This document shows, one piece after another, positions 21,801 through 32,778 of a stretch of 64,000 nucleotides of DNA. Within the stretch, counting starts at the first letter, position 1; every line of letters begins with the position of its first letter. Origin of the DNA: Bimuria novae-zelandiae CBS 107.79. Its lineage: Eukaryota; Ascomycota; Dothideomycetes; Pleosporales; Didymosphaeriaceae. Location of the stretch: NCBI GenBank assembly GCA_010015655.1, contig ML976663.1, positions 1,133,359 to 1,197,358 of the forward strand, given 5' to 3'. The notes under the pieces were generated by a model. That model searched no databases. It had not been told where the DNA came from and was given only the letters and a program-made list of their open reading frames with translations. The position numbers were made by a program, and so were the translations under genes.

Positions 21801-24499
21801 TACATCTCCACCATGTTTCTGCCGTGCCTACCTGTACGCTGGATATTTCTCACACGATAGTCGCCTCAGAGGACAATCACACACTGGGTGGGGTGGTGCT
21901 ACCTATGCTAGAGCCGTTATGCCTGAGGGTCCGCCGATTCATTTCGACGGGCTTGTGTCGCCCTTGGGAACCTAGGAGGTAAGCAACGAGCTCGATGAAG
22001 CATGTCATGGTGAATAAATTACTTTAATTTTCAGGATACCAGTGTCTCCGCGAGCTGGTTTGGTGGGGAATAGAGGAGAGGCAGATGTAGCCGCCGCTCG
22101 TAGTCGAGCACGCTGTGCAGGCCTCTCTTTTTTTCGTCTGTCTGATATGACGCAACCGAAGCCCCGAAACTTTCCAAGCCATTGATGACAGACGAGGCAC
22201 TTGCCATTGAGAGCGTTGGGCGCATGACTAGCAGCCTCCGACATAATCGATGGTAAAGCTACTGGGCGAGTGGAAGTGATTCAGACACAGCACGTGCGTT
22301 CACCGGACGACCAGAATTCAGTCTAACTGTCCCCCGCCGGGCCCATGTATCCACAGCGGTACGAAAATAGCTTCCTGTTAGTTGTATACCACGATGCTGA
22401 CAACGCCCGGCTCCAAATTTTGAGACTCGTAGCCGACCGCCTTTTCGATTTCCTCGTCCATTATTGCTCGATTCTGAGATCTGATCGTTCCAGAATTCAA
22501 TGGAAGCGCTTCACAGGGCACTGCTCCACCACTGCTCTCCAGAGTGGGGGCAGCGAAAACTACCCGTCCTGGGCCCGCCTGATGCAGTTTGAGCGTCGGT
22601 CTGTAGGCGGTCAGAACTGAGACATACCGCCGCTTTTGTAGCTTGGAACCAGCTTCATCCCGTCTGAACGGAGGGTAGAAAAGAGTTTCTGTGGGGATCG
22701 CTGTACGGCGCAGTGATTCACTATCCGCGCGTGACACCTCATGGTGTAGTCTTTTGTTGAGCTTCTGGGGGTCATGGACTTAGTATTGAGGCATGTCTCT
22801 CAGCATCTTAGTGACTAGCCTGCTCGTGTACTGTTCCGAATTGAGGAAGCAATCGGCCAAGGCAGGGGGCTTCGAGTATCCACCCCCGCCACTCAAGTCT
22901 CCTCACCGACACAAGTTTGAGCCAATTAATTTCAAAGCCGAGCTCGCAATTAAGCAGGCAGCCGATATGTGCAGATTGCAAAGAAGTGCGACCACGTTTG
23001 CCAGTGCGGGTCAGGCCAAGCCAGGTACGTGCGCTTGTGCTCGCGGATAGGTGCAGTTGACTAACGTACCGATTCGCTCTTCATACGCGGTACGGGGAGG
23101 AAGCATTGCAGGCTCGGCTAAGACAGCCTTCTTCCGGGATGTGGTTACGAGCCATCAGCTATCCGCTCATATTCGCGCAGGCCTGCGCAAGGGGAACGAT
23201 ACTGACTGCGTGCCTCTGGCGAAACTGAAGATACTCATTCGGTGAAGTTAGCTTATCTTCAAAAAGTAACCTGAACTTGAGGCAAGTTCAGAATCGGTGA
23301 TCTGCCAGCATGACTTGTAAGGCGACGCCAGACACAGCGGCTCTGTAAGCCACGGCCCCACGCGCTTTCGCATGGTTGCTCCATTGCTGTATTTGTTTTT
23401 ATGAGGTCACCCAGGACAAAGATAACCTGTAGAGGTACTGACCAAATGCAGGGTTCATGGTGGAAGAGCGTTTGACGCAGTGAAACGAGGCAACGGGGTC
23501 CTCGATCCCCTGCCGGCTACTGCACACATCCAACTTGGTTGCAGCCGGCAACGACTTCTCGATTCAAGAGCATATTTTCTCTGCTTATTTCAAGCCACCA
23601 AGTGTATGAAGTGAAACTGCTATGCGCTCGCTTCTCCATACTGAACGAGCGTCTGCAGAGCTCGGACGACCTCAGTAGCCGTGTTGTCGGGAGAGCAGCA
23701 GCTAGTGGCCGACGGGATCATACAAGAACGACCCATCACCAGGCTCAGAACCGATCTAGCATTCCGTCGTTAGCCTCTGCCCTGCTTCTCCTTCCCTTGT
23801 CAATTTGTCGATTGCCGCCGTTCGCCAAGCTCCGCTTGGTTAACAGAGCATACGGAGGTCCTGGAGCGGTGTTGAGAGACAGATGTAGGTACTGGGAAGA
23901 GAGACCACTCATTCAAATCGTTTTTCATCTTGACGTGTACCGTCTTATCGTCAGTGTGCGCGTTCACTGGTCAAGCCGATCTTGACAATCCGTTGGACAT
24001 CAAGCGAGAGCGCAACTTATTGCCACGGGAACATTCCGTTTGTTGGTCCACCATTTACAGCCTGGTCAGACGTTCTTTCGCGCCCGATCAACCTCGTAAG
24101 GAAGCCGAACCCCGCAAAATTACTCACCAGTTCCCTTCGGTTCCAGGTACTTCGCGCCAGTACCAGCTTCAGCTTCCCAGAACTGTCAAACACGCCGGGC
24201 CAATCTTGTGACTTGCCGTTTGAGAAAAGTTCCAGCAATATCGCTTGTGCGTATAAGCTGTCCGTTTCGTCCTCGTGGCCAACACGCAAACGCTGTGGTA
24301 ACCAACATCTTTCCTACCGACCACTGCCCGAAGCTTCCCGCTGTCCAAACCACATCGTTGTTGCACGGCAGCTTAGTTCACTGTCTGTTCCTGGCTTTTG
24401 ATCCAAGTCCGTCCTCGACGAGTACATCGCGACGAGGCTGGAATTCAATCCAGCAGCGTGCGCAACATTCTTCGGCACCCCAACGTCTTGCACTTAGAC
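18850..24499. other. About 5.6 kb gene-poor interval of ordinary base composition
   Basis: No open frame here shows a known domain, conserved motif, or exon pair joined by convincing splice sites. Composition is not strongly AT-biased and stop codons are not enriched as in the RIP-affected blocks, so it is not an obvious decayed transposon either. The right end must contain the promoter of the APSES factor starting at 24500. Non-coding RNA or lineage-specific genes with small exons cannot be excluded. Confidence 0.5.
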
Positions 24500-26014
24500 A
24501 TGAAGATTCAATCCCTCCTCAACCCTTTCATCGCCCGTGATGACCGGAACGGCTATGTGGCATCGGAATCCCCAGTACCAGCGCCCATACCCTATTCAGT
24601 GGCGCCGTATACGTCACTACCAAAGAGACAAAAGATTCCCAAAGACGCACCCATCTTCTCAGAAGGAACGAAGGTCGTCGGTTACGTGAACTACCCCCCG
24701 CACGAAGGGAGCGAAGATGAGAACCTCGCTGCGCAGCATCGCAGGTTCAAATTGTTCCCCATGGGAGAGATCCACAAAAAAGGTGTCCGACATGTCCCTT
24801 ACAACAGCGACAAGAAAGACTTCTTGAACAAAACAGGACGAGAATCGTTCGAACGTACGTCCCACCCCTCTGGGCTTCCATACTGTAGCTGATTTGTTGA
24901 CAATAGTGTTCCAATACACATACCGCGTCGGAACTGATGACAAGGAATACGTCGTTTTGTGGGATTACAATGTCGGCTTGGTTCGCATGACGCCGTTCTT
25001 CAAATCGCTGAAATACTCCAAAGTATGCGGCCTTCGTCTTCCACTTGTCGAGATGCTGACTTCTGCAGACAATACCAGCAAAGGCTTTGAGGGAGAATCC
25101 AGGCCTCAAGGACATTAGCTATAGCATCACCGGAGGAGCTCTAGTATGCCAAGGTGGGTGCTTTCTCTGTACGTGGACAGACACTACTTACCATCTCAGG
25201 GTACTGGATGCCCTACCAGGCTGCTAAAGCTATTGCTGCAACGTTTTGCTGGCACATACGCTGGGTTCTTACGCCTGTGTTTGGATACGATTTCCCCGAC
25301 ATGTGCGTCCATCCGAATGATCCGAGATACAGCAAGTTCGTTATCGATCCCAAGATTGTGCAAGAATGCATAAACGAGACAAATCGCTTCAGAGAGGAGG
25401 GAGCTGCATACAAGGTTGCTGGTCACTTGGAGTCGGCAAAGGCGGATACGCCACAGCTGCCCATTCTGAACTCACCATGGAATCCTATGCCAGATCACCC
25501 ACGGAAGTCCGTAGAGAGCGGGTATTACACTGGCGGGGACCAGAATGAGAGACCAAGCGCTTCGCCGCAAGAATCTCCGATGGGTTCGACCTGGGTAACT
25601 CCTTGGACGTCTGTCAATGGACCGAAGTCAACTTCAACATCGCCAGTCATCCACTCTCCAACATTCGACCGTGTGACCAACCAACTTCCGCCTCTTGACC
25701 AGCAGTTGCGTGAGCATGGCGTGCACTTTGAGGCACGGCCGACTTCGGTACCTGAAGGCTACTACAACGACCTGGCCTTCACCAAAAGAACTCACTCAGA
25801 GATCGCCCGTGACAATCGTTCATGGTGGGAGTCGAACGGGTGTACCAGCACGGTCAGGAGCCCCCAATCGACGAACGACACAGAAGCAAACCGTCATGGG
25901 GACCGCACTGTTGTCAAAAAGGACCTCGAAGCTGCAGAAATTTTGTCGCAGCTCAGTGCCGCCGATCATGGGCTTCCCGCACCGAAACGAACTTGTCGAG
26001 GGTCACGATACTGA
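24500..26014 (+). CDS. APSES transcription factor, Xbp1-like
   Basis: Four exons (24500-24854, 24907-25022, 25069-25153, 25200-26014) with introns of 46-52 bp and continuous phase give 456 residues. The start MKIQSLLNPFIARDD resembles the N-termini of fungal Xbp1 homologues and fixes the ATG. A KilA-N/APSES DNA-binding domain follows, from about residue 105 to 225: FQYTYRVGTDDKEYVVLWDY, then GLVRMTPFFKSLKYSK, then GGALVCQGYWMPYQAAKAIA. The C-terminal half is proline/serine-rich and probably disordered. In yeast, Xbp1 is a stress- and quiescence-linked repressor; a similar role in gene repression is inferred. No ankyrin repeats are present, which separates it from Swi4/Mbp1. Confidence 0.88.
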
Positions 26015-26390
26015 GCGTGACCTGTCAGCGCTGTCCCGGCAGTCAATAATCATGGTCCAATCGGCGAACATCGTGGTTTGATATTTTGTTTTCCTGTTTC
26101 TGCATGTTGGGTCATTCTCTAGGCATATTGCATTTGGTCGGGTACTTGGAGCACAAATTGTTGGCCGAGGCGTTTCACTGAAACATTTATTTGGGCATGG
26201 TTCTTTCCTATATTACTGTGAGCTTTTGAGACCAGAGCAGGCTTGCTGTCGCAAGTTCAACCATGGAGTAGTATCTGCATGAGCATAGCATAGTAACGAA
26301 CATTATAGAGGGTTTTCTTTATGAGTATGAGGTAGCAATGATATTGGACGCTCATCGACACAACGTACCGTAGCCGCACAGCGCATACCA
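26015..26390. other. Intergenic region between convergent genes
   Basis: About 375 bp between the stop codons of the Xbp1-like gene (plus) and the GST gene (minus). It should contain both 3' untranslated regions. No gene was seen. Confidence 0.5.
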
Positions 26391-27291
26391 CTAAGCCTTT
26401 GCCTGTGCCTTCACTTGAGCAAATTTCTTTACGCTCTGTTCCACGATACGGTCTTCATCCCAGATATAAGTCACGCTGTCTTGCTTGACGACCCCAGCAG
26501 CCCACTTGGAGAAATTCGGAAGTCCATTGAGCCCATCAGCGATCGATTTTGGCAGAACAGCGCGCTTTACGAAGGCAATGATACGTATGATGAAGGGTGC
26601 AGTGATGGCCTTGGCGAGGGTCAACTTGGAGCTACCTCCGAAGAATGGCGCGGCGTCTTTGAGCAGCGGGTCGATTTCTTTTTCCACAACGCTGACCATC
26701 TCCTTTGCAAGCTTTTCCTTTTCTTCTTCTGAGTTTTGAGTCGCGATTTTAAACCAGTAGCTACCGACTTTGGTGTTCCACGTGTCCGTGAAGAACTTGA
26801 TTCGAGCGCGCTTCAGGGCACTCTCCTCCGACCCGGTAGGCGGAAGAAGGTGCGACGGGTATGCATCGGCCAGAAACTGCGAGACAATTATGGACTCGGT
26901 GATAATCTACCCGTTGAAGCTGATTGAGGGGACGAGGCCGCGCTGTGAGGGGAGAAAAAATTAGCGAGGGCTAACTCAATGGTTCGCGTCGTGGTACAAC
27001 CAGGGTTGTACGAATGAGGGAAGGTGGGGTTGGAACGCTTGAAAGAACGATGAGCCGAGGGTCGCCTGCAATTACCATGCTGGGTAGTTCGCAACCTTTT
27101 GTGAATCTGTTACAGGTACCTACAGGATTAATGTCTAAATACCAAGGGTCCCTCGGTTTCGAAAGATGAATGATAACCTCCTCGTACGGCAAACCCAGCT
27201 CCTTGATCGTGATATGCGCTCGATGCGCGTATGGGCATCCGTGATTTGTGTACAGAGTTATCTTCGGTGTGTTTCCATTTACAGCTACCAT
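26391..27291 (-). pseudogene. Glutathione S-transferase gene with an in-frame TAG
   Basis: Two exons (27124-27291 and 26391-26942) with a 181-bp intron, phase 0, would encode about 239 residues. The N-terminal thioredoxin-fold part is clear (ITLYTNHGCPYAHRAH, then EEVIIHLSKPRDPWYLDINP), followed in exon 2 by GLVPSISFNG and, after the stop, IITESIIVSQFLADAYP, the glutathione-binding ES motif. A TAG at 26907-26909 lies between these two segments and would end the product after 67 residues. Everything downstream stays open in the same frame to 26391 with good coding character. No intron can remove the stop without losing frame or the conserved ES segment. CAG to TAG is a CpA to TpA change, as in RIP, but a sequencing error is possible. 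Confidence 0.78.
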
Positions 27292-27844
27292 CGTGCAGTT
27301 GTGGTGGTTATTGGTTCTATTGTTGAAGGTAGGGTATCAGCAAGACTAACGTTGAGGGGGGTTGAGTGACAAAAACTGATAAGAACTGATAAGCACACTG
27401 GATAGACTACTTGATGATTGCACTCTTCTTTCACTTTAAATAGGCCCATTCGCCTACAGGTAGAGCAAAGGATCGATGATGCGGTGGAGCAATTTGCTTA
27501 GAAATACAACGCTCGGAAGGATTGCGTCAATTGCCCTAGGTCGCACATAGTTCGGCGAGGCATCTATGGGCCTTCCGTGATACGGCAGTTGTTTCCCCGC
27601 AGCTCCGCCAAAATGCTGAATGTCGACACAAGCAGCCCTGGAGAATCATTGGAGTCGGACGAAAAATGAACACCAGACGCACCAAATATTTCGGGGTATC
27701 TCGGGAGGCTATGAAACGGCAAACTGCCTGGGTATCTTCAATGACTCCGAACGCCGATGCATGCTCGTTCCCTCTCTTCTCTTTCACCCATATGTGCCGC
27801 TCGACGTACAATCTCCTCGCTCAGCTGCGCTCGATAGCGTTACT
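27292..27844. other. Upstream of the GST gene and downstream of SNU23, no gene seen
   Basis: About 550 bp. It should include the promoter of the minus-strand GST gene and the 3' untranslated region of SNU23, which is transcribed toward it. No coding motif was seen. Confidence 0.45.
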
Positions 27845-28453
27845 TCAGAAGCCGTCCCAATCATCCTTCTTCGCCCGCCTTTTCTCGTTCCGCTTCTGCC
27901 GCTTGGCCTCCTGCTCTTTCTCCTCCTCCTCCCTCCGCTGATCCAACCTCTTGTCCAAATCCACCTCCTCCTTCTGCATCGCCTCCCTCCGCTTCCGACT
28001 CAGATACCTCAGCCTCTCCCTAACCTCCTCTAATGTCGCCCTCTTGACATCCATACTCTGCCCCGTATTGCTCAGATGCTGCTTGCTATTTAAGTGCTCT
28101 ATCCAGCTCGGACTGTCCCTCAGTGTGATATCGCACGCCTCGCAGTAGAACCCCGCAGACTTTCCGCGCTTGCCTACGCCCGCACCGGCAGGTACCAGCA
28201 TAGTCTTGCCGACCAGGGATGCGACGTCGACGCGAGCGGTGCGTGCTTCTGTCATCTTGAGGTCGTCGGGCGTGGAGGCGCGGCGCCGGTAAGAGCGCCC
28301 TTCCTGCTTTGCCTCATAGCGGGCTTTGCCTTCCTCACGTTCGCGCTCCTCGCGTTCTTTGGCAAGGGCGGCGTACTTTTCGCGGTCGTAGGTTTTGCGG
28401 AAATCGGTGTCGCCGCCGCCCTTAGAGCCATAGGCCCCGGATTTCTGATCCAT
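27845..28453 (-). CDS. snu23: U4/U6.U5 tri-snRNP component Snu23 (ZMAT2 orthologue)
   Basis: A single exon of 202 residues, close to the family's usual length. Snu23 is a spliceosome protein that enters with the tri-snRNP and acts before catalytic activation. The N-terminus has the typical DFRKTYDREKYAALA segment. A U1-type (matrin-like) C2H2 zinc finger lies at residues 103-127, with C104, C107, H120 and H126 (FYCEACDITLRDSPSWIEH). The C-terminal third is a charged lysine/arginine/glutamate coiled region ending KKDDWDGF. The ATG at 28453 was chosen because conservation begins at MDQKSGAYG and the upstream extension is low in coding character. Confidence 0.92.
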   Translation of the reverse strand: MDQKSGAYGSKGGGDTDFRKTYDREKYAALAKEREEREREEGKARYEAKQEGRSYRRRASTPDDLKMTEARTARVDVASLVGKTMLVPAGAGVGKRGKSAGFYCEACDITLRDSPSWIEHLNSKQHLSNTGQSMDVKRATLEEVRERLRYLSRKRREAMQKEEVDLDKRLDQRREEEEKEQEAKRQKRNEKRRAKKDDWDGF

Positions 28454-29166
28454 GGCGGTGGTGTGCGAGGTATGATGTGTGCGAATCGAACGTCGAGGCA
28501 ACGCGCTATAGTGAGGGCCGGTCGGGCGGCGGTGGCGGCGGTGAAAATTTCTTGATTGCTAAAATGGATTCGAGCGCAGGCAAAATTGAAACGTTCCAAG
28601 CGGCAGAGACTATAGTCGTGGTTATTGGAATGGAATTTCCTGTGATTGCCCCAACACTGCGAATGCTCTAAAGCTTGTAAGGCCCAACCTATCTGAGCCT
28701 AGCAAAAAGGCTTAGTAATGAAATACTTGGCACAGCGAGCGGGGGATGTGAAGTACATTGTTCTACTATGTACGCTACATACATGATCGCTTTCCCGGCT
28801 AACTGCACGGGTATAAAAGTAATGTAGTAGCTTGTGCGTCCAGGCAAGAACATAACCTAAGGACTTAACTCCGTGCTATGCTTGATGCTCGTAAGAAAGA
28901 ACCGCCAACGACCTTGCAGCGTTTGAAGGCCTGCAGTGAGTGGGAATTGAACGCCATGATATGCCAGTCGTAAAAGTCATTCCTCTCGTGTCGACTATGA
29001 ATGACATGGAATCGAAAGAAAGCAGCAATCTACATCGCCGTCTGCTAGCACGAGATGTTAAACAATTGATCCTTGCCGTTTACACCGTGTGCGTTGTCAG
29101 GAACGGATCAGACCGATGGCTCAGAACAGGCCAACAGCGCGATGTTTGAAAAGAAGGACCATCGGC
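28454..29166. other. Upstream region of SNU23, no gene seen
   Basis: About 710 bp between the SNU23 start codon and the stop codon of the next minus-strand gene. It should contain the SNU23 promoter. A G-rich stretch lies near 28526-28540. Confidence 0.45.
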
Positions 29167-29904
29167 TCAATAGCCGGGATACATGCCAGGTGGGCGAGGA
29201 TATCCTCCACCGATGGGAGGTGTTGGCGCAGCCGGAGGTCCTCTCATACGACCGAGAATTGCATGCATTGGCGGTTCGTCTCGATGCCTGGCCCTGTCTG
29301 GTGGTGCCAGCGAACTGTCTCTCCTCTTCTTTTTCTTCTTTTCCATGTGGACAGCAAACCCTTTGTCCGCATATCCCGCAGTGGCGAACGGAGGCTCCAC
29401 CACCCGCGGTGAGTTGTCGTCCGGTATCCTCAGTTGGACCAGGCTGTAGAAGTAGTCGAGGACGTCTGGATACCGCAGTACAGAAGCGCGCCAGTCCGTA
29501 TCAATACCCCGCTTCAACTCGGCGTGCGCTTCGGCGATCTGGCGCTGGAGAGTCTCGACGTAGACGGGATGTATCGGCGGATGACCCGAGTATTGCATGT
29601 AGATGCTGTAGTTGGGCAGGGTCGCGAGGTAGGCTGAATGCTGGGCTTTGCGCGTCGACGAGAGGCGCTCGAATTGGTTGAGGATGTGCTGCCGCGCATG
29701 CGATATCACCCAATCCCTGTCCACAGTGAGTGATAAACCTTTGGTGGAGAGCGATTGCGAGTGGGCGCACCGTATCTCGCTCAGCTTCTCTTCCATGGCG
29801 CGGTGCTCGGCCTGCTTCACCGCAATCTGCAGGCGCTCCGACTCGCAGGGACATTCTGGAACGGGGGGTGCATTGCAAATGGCACAATTCGGAGCCGCAT
29901 CCAT
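29167..29904 (-). CDS. Conserved hypothetical protein with N-terminal cysteine pairs
   Basis: A single exon of 245 residues with an ATG start. The N-terminus carries CAICNAPPVPECPC, two cysteine pairs that could bind a metal. A mostly helical middle follows (WVISHARQHILNQFERL, then ETLQRQIAEAHAELK), then a basic KKKKKR patch and a glycine/proline/tyrosine-rich tail ending MYPGY. Codon use is even and no stop interrupts it. The function is unknown. The tail composition is compatible with RNA- or protein-binding, but this is a guess. Confidence 0.7.
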   Translation of the reverse strand: MDAAPNCAICNAPPVPECPCESERLQIAVKQAEHRAMEEKLSEIRCAHSQSLSTKGLSLTVDRDWVISHARQHILNQFERLSSTRKAQHSAYLATLPNYSIYMQYSGHPPIHPVYVETLQRQIAEAHAELKRGIDTDWRASVLRYPDVLDYFYSLVQLRIPDDNSPRVVEPPFATAGYADKGFAVHMEKKKKKRRDSSLAPPDRARHRDEPPMHAILGRMRGPPAAPTPPIGGGYPRPPGMYPGY

Positions 29905-30945
29905 CTCAGCACGTAGTCATGAATCAGTTGCTACTGGCATTATTACCGAACATAAACAAGGCTGGTGGTTGGAGAGTCCCCCAGCGTTGTGGTGGGGTTA
30001 CGAGAGGGGCAAGCCGGTGCGGCGAGCAATGAGGCTTCGTGTGTGTCTGGGCCGTTTCACAGCGTTCGAGGCGGTATTCTGCCTTTAAGCAGAGCAAAGG
30101 CGGTGACGTGAGACATGGTACGTGATGCTGTGGACACTGCACGTCTTCGGAGACTGGCTAGCTCTGCGCGTATTGACAACGATACGATGCGTGCAGTGAT
30201 GCGTTGGCAGGGCTAGGCCGCGCGGAAATATTACAGCTTCCAAGTCCGGCTGCTCCATCGCGAGCATGCCATCATGACCGTTGATAAATCTACCGCGCGC
30301 GGAGTATACGAGCTCGATGTATAGTTCGCAGCTTCCCCGTGGGGGCAGAACGCCTGTTGGTAACGTGACTCGGTGAGCAGTGGTGCCAAGCTCTGGAGGG
30401 GATGCAGACTTGGTTGGTACACATGCGCATCTGCACACGCATCATCCTCGAAACGACCCTCTAACAGGCTCGATGGTGTTAGCAATATTGGGCTCCACTC
30501 AAATTTGCGGCGCGTAAAAGCCAGAGCGAACTGGACGTACAGTGCGCACCGAACCTTTTATAACGAACTCTCGGTCGTACCAGGCATCAACGTTTCGCAA
30601 GACCAAGCCACGCAGCCCTACGGTGCTGTACCACAGGTTATATCCTTCGACGACCCATTTTTTCTCGATCTGCATACACGCGTTTTCAATATAGAAGACT
30701 ATCACTCAACAATCCTCAACAGAATTGCGCCAGCTTGCTACTTCCTACCGCAACGCTTGAACTGCACGTCTTGACTACTACCGTGCCGAGACAGTCAGTG
30801 CGCCGCAACAGTCAGCGCGCCACCCAACAATAAGACGCCCCAACTTTGACGCGCCGCATCTCTGCTGATATGGACCTAATTAAGGCGGCAATTACTATAA
30901 TTAAATTACAAAACCTAGAAAAAACCATTTTATGTAAGAAAAATT
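29905..30945. other. Boundary between genic DNA and the AT-rich transposon block
   Basis: About 1 kb upstream of the preceding minus-strand gene. Composition is ordinary to about 30870 and then turns sharply AT-rich. A short frame at 30373-30774 has no motif. No gene was seen. Confidence 0.45.
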
Positions 30946-30947
30946 TA

Positions 30948-31385
30948 ACGTGTTCGGCAAGCGAGTGGATCAGGCAAGTAAGCGGATCACTCTATTTTAC
31001 TAGTAAAACCGTGATTTTTACACCCCTGTTAAGGCTCTTAATACATAATAGAAAAATTTATAAAGTTATGTAGCTGGCTGCACTGATATAAATAATTTAT
31101 ATATTTAAAATTATTAAGCTCTAGCCTAAAGAAACTGGACATTATTTAAGAATTACTATATTATAGGGGTATTTTGGTCCCCGTACGCTATATTTTAATA
31201 ACTCCATATATTAGAACTATTGAAATTTAGTATAGTTATTCTTACACATATAATATAACTACATTAAAAATTTAGAATTTATTATTAAGTATTAAGAGCC
31301 TTAACAGGGGTGTAAAAATCACGGTTTTACTAGTAAAATAGAGTGATCCGCTTACTTACCTGATCCACTTGCTTGCCGAACACGT
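30948..31385. mobile_element. MITE with about 100-bp terminal inverted repeats
   Basis: The first about 100 bases (30948-31048) recur as reverse complement at 31286-31385 with only about three differences, starting ACGTGTTCGGCAAGC. TA lies on both sides (30946-30947 and 31386-31387). Total length is 438 bp and there is no coding sequence. This is the shape of a Tc1/mariner-type miniature element moved by a transposase elsewhere. The central part is AT-rich. The arms are far less mutated than the surrounding RIP-affected DNA, which suggests later insertion. Confidence 0.82.
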
Positions 31386-31387
31386 TA

Positions 31388-32308
31388 CAAAAGAGTTTAG
31401 TATTATATAACTTATATTAACGTGCTAGTATGGACGCGCCACGTACGCCTTACTACATTTTTATTAAAATTACTAGAATATTTACTAATAATTAAAAAGG
31501 GAGATTTATAATATATCAAAAAATTATTCAATGTAGCTTTCCTTCTATATAGCTAATTGTTAGGATACTGGATAATAGCGATAATAGGAGTCCCTTTATA
31601 TAGTTATCAGCGGACTAGTAATGCGTAACCATAAAACAAGTCACGTGACTCAATTAGTCCAATTAGTAGCCTTAGCATACTAATTATACTAAGTAAGGTA
31701 ATTACTAAGCTACGCTTAATTTGTCTAATTAGAGTAACGTACATACATAGCGAGCTAATTAGGTAAGTAAACTAATTACTCTACTAAGACCCTATTAAAA
31801 TATACCATTAACAATAGTACAACGCGATATTATAATAATATAATAAACTACTAAAAAAAATAAAAAAATTTAATTATAGTTTGTGCTTTGCGCTATTAAA
31901 TAAAATATAATACTATTATAATAACGCACTATAACTATTTATAATATATTTTAAAATATACTAAGCGCATAATACGCTAGAACTATCTTTTAATATAACT
32001 ACGTATCTAAGTTAATAAGGCCTACTATAAGAAAGAAATAGGTAATTATATAGTATATACTTAACTTAGTTATATAAGGATTTCTGCCCTAGCTTACTAT
32101 TATAAAAGATATAGCTAATTCTTTACTAGCTACACGCTACTCTAAGCTAGTTAATTAAAAGTAGTTTTACTACTTTATTAAGCACTAGCTAGAGCTCTAA
32201 GTTAAGTTTAATTAAAAGTATAACTATAAAAGAGCCCTCTGTAAGGATCCTAAGGTTATTTTAGGCTAGTTCTGGCTTATAGAGAATACTAAAGCTAAGC
32301 ATAGTATC
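31388..32308. other. AT-rich, RIP-like sequence without identified element
   Basis: About 920 bp dominated by TA-rich codons and stop triplets in all frames. It is very likely decayed repeat DNA, but no transposase or retroelement motif could be recovered. CACGTG-like palindromes near 31650 are noted only. Confidence 0.5.
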
Positions 32309-32754
32309 TGTTATAACCCAGGAATATCGGGACAAGCGAGCCTTATGACGGTATACAAGCCCCACCTGGGGATGACGTAATGTCCCAGGCTGTCCCAGAC
32401 GCCAAGCCTATAGGACAATGTGGGACCACGTGACCTAGGTCACGTGACGTCCCAGGAATCCCAAGAAATCCCATGGACACGAGGCATGGAACACTGTGGG
32501 ACTTTATGGAATAGGAGGGATATTTATATACGAGTGGTTTCCTATATTATACTCCTTATAGTTAACTTATATATCTTTTATGCGAGTACGTTCTCCTATA
32601 TAAACTAATAGTTATTTTATTTATTATAAGATTAAATTATATAGCTATGCGCTAAGTTATTATATTAACTTATATTACTAAATAATTTATAAAGTGCTAC
32701 TCTAGCTTTACTATCCTAACCTAGATTAGACTAAGGTGTGAGCATCTTATAACA
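32309..32754 (+). repeat. 5' LTR of a truncated retrotransposon
   Basis: The block begins TGTTATAA and ends TTATAACA, the inverted terminal bases expected for an LTR, and is 446 bp long. Its first about 200 bp are GC-richer than the flanks and contain several TCCCAG-like motifs, then an AT-rich half. A gag-like frame starts 24 bp after its end. No second LTR was found in the window, so the element is incomplete. Confidence 0.65.
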
Positions 32755-32778
32755 CTTTAACTACTTACTAAGTACGAC

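Noticed and set aside
22378..22737. 119-residue minus-strand frame
   Set aside because: It begins with GTG, not ATG, has no splice partner and no motif.
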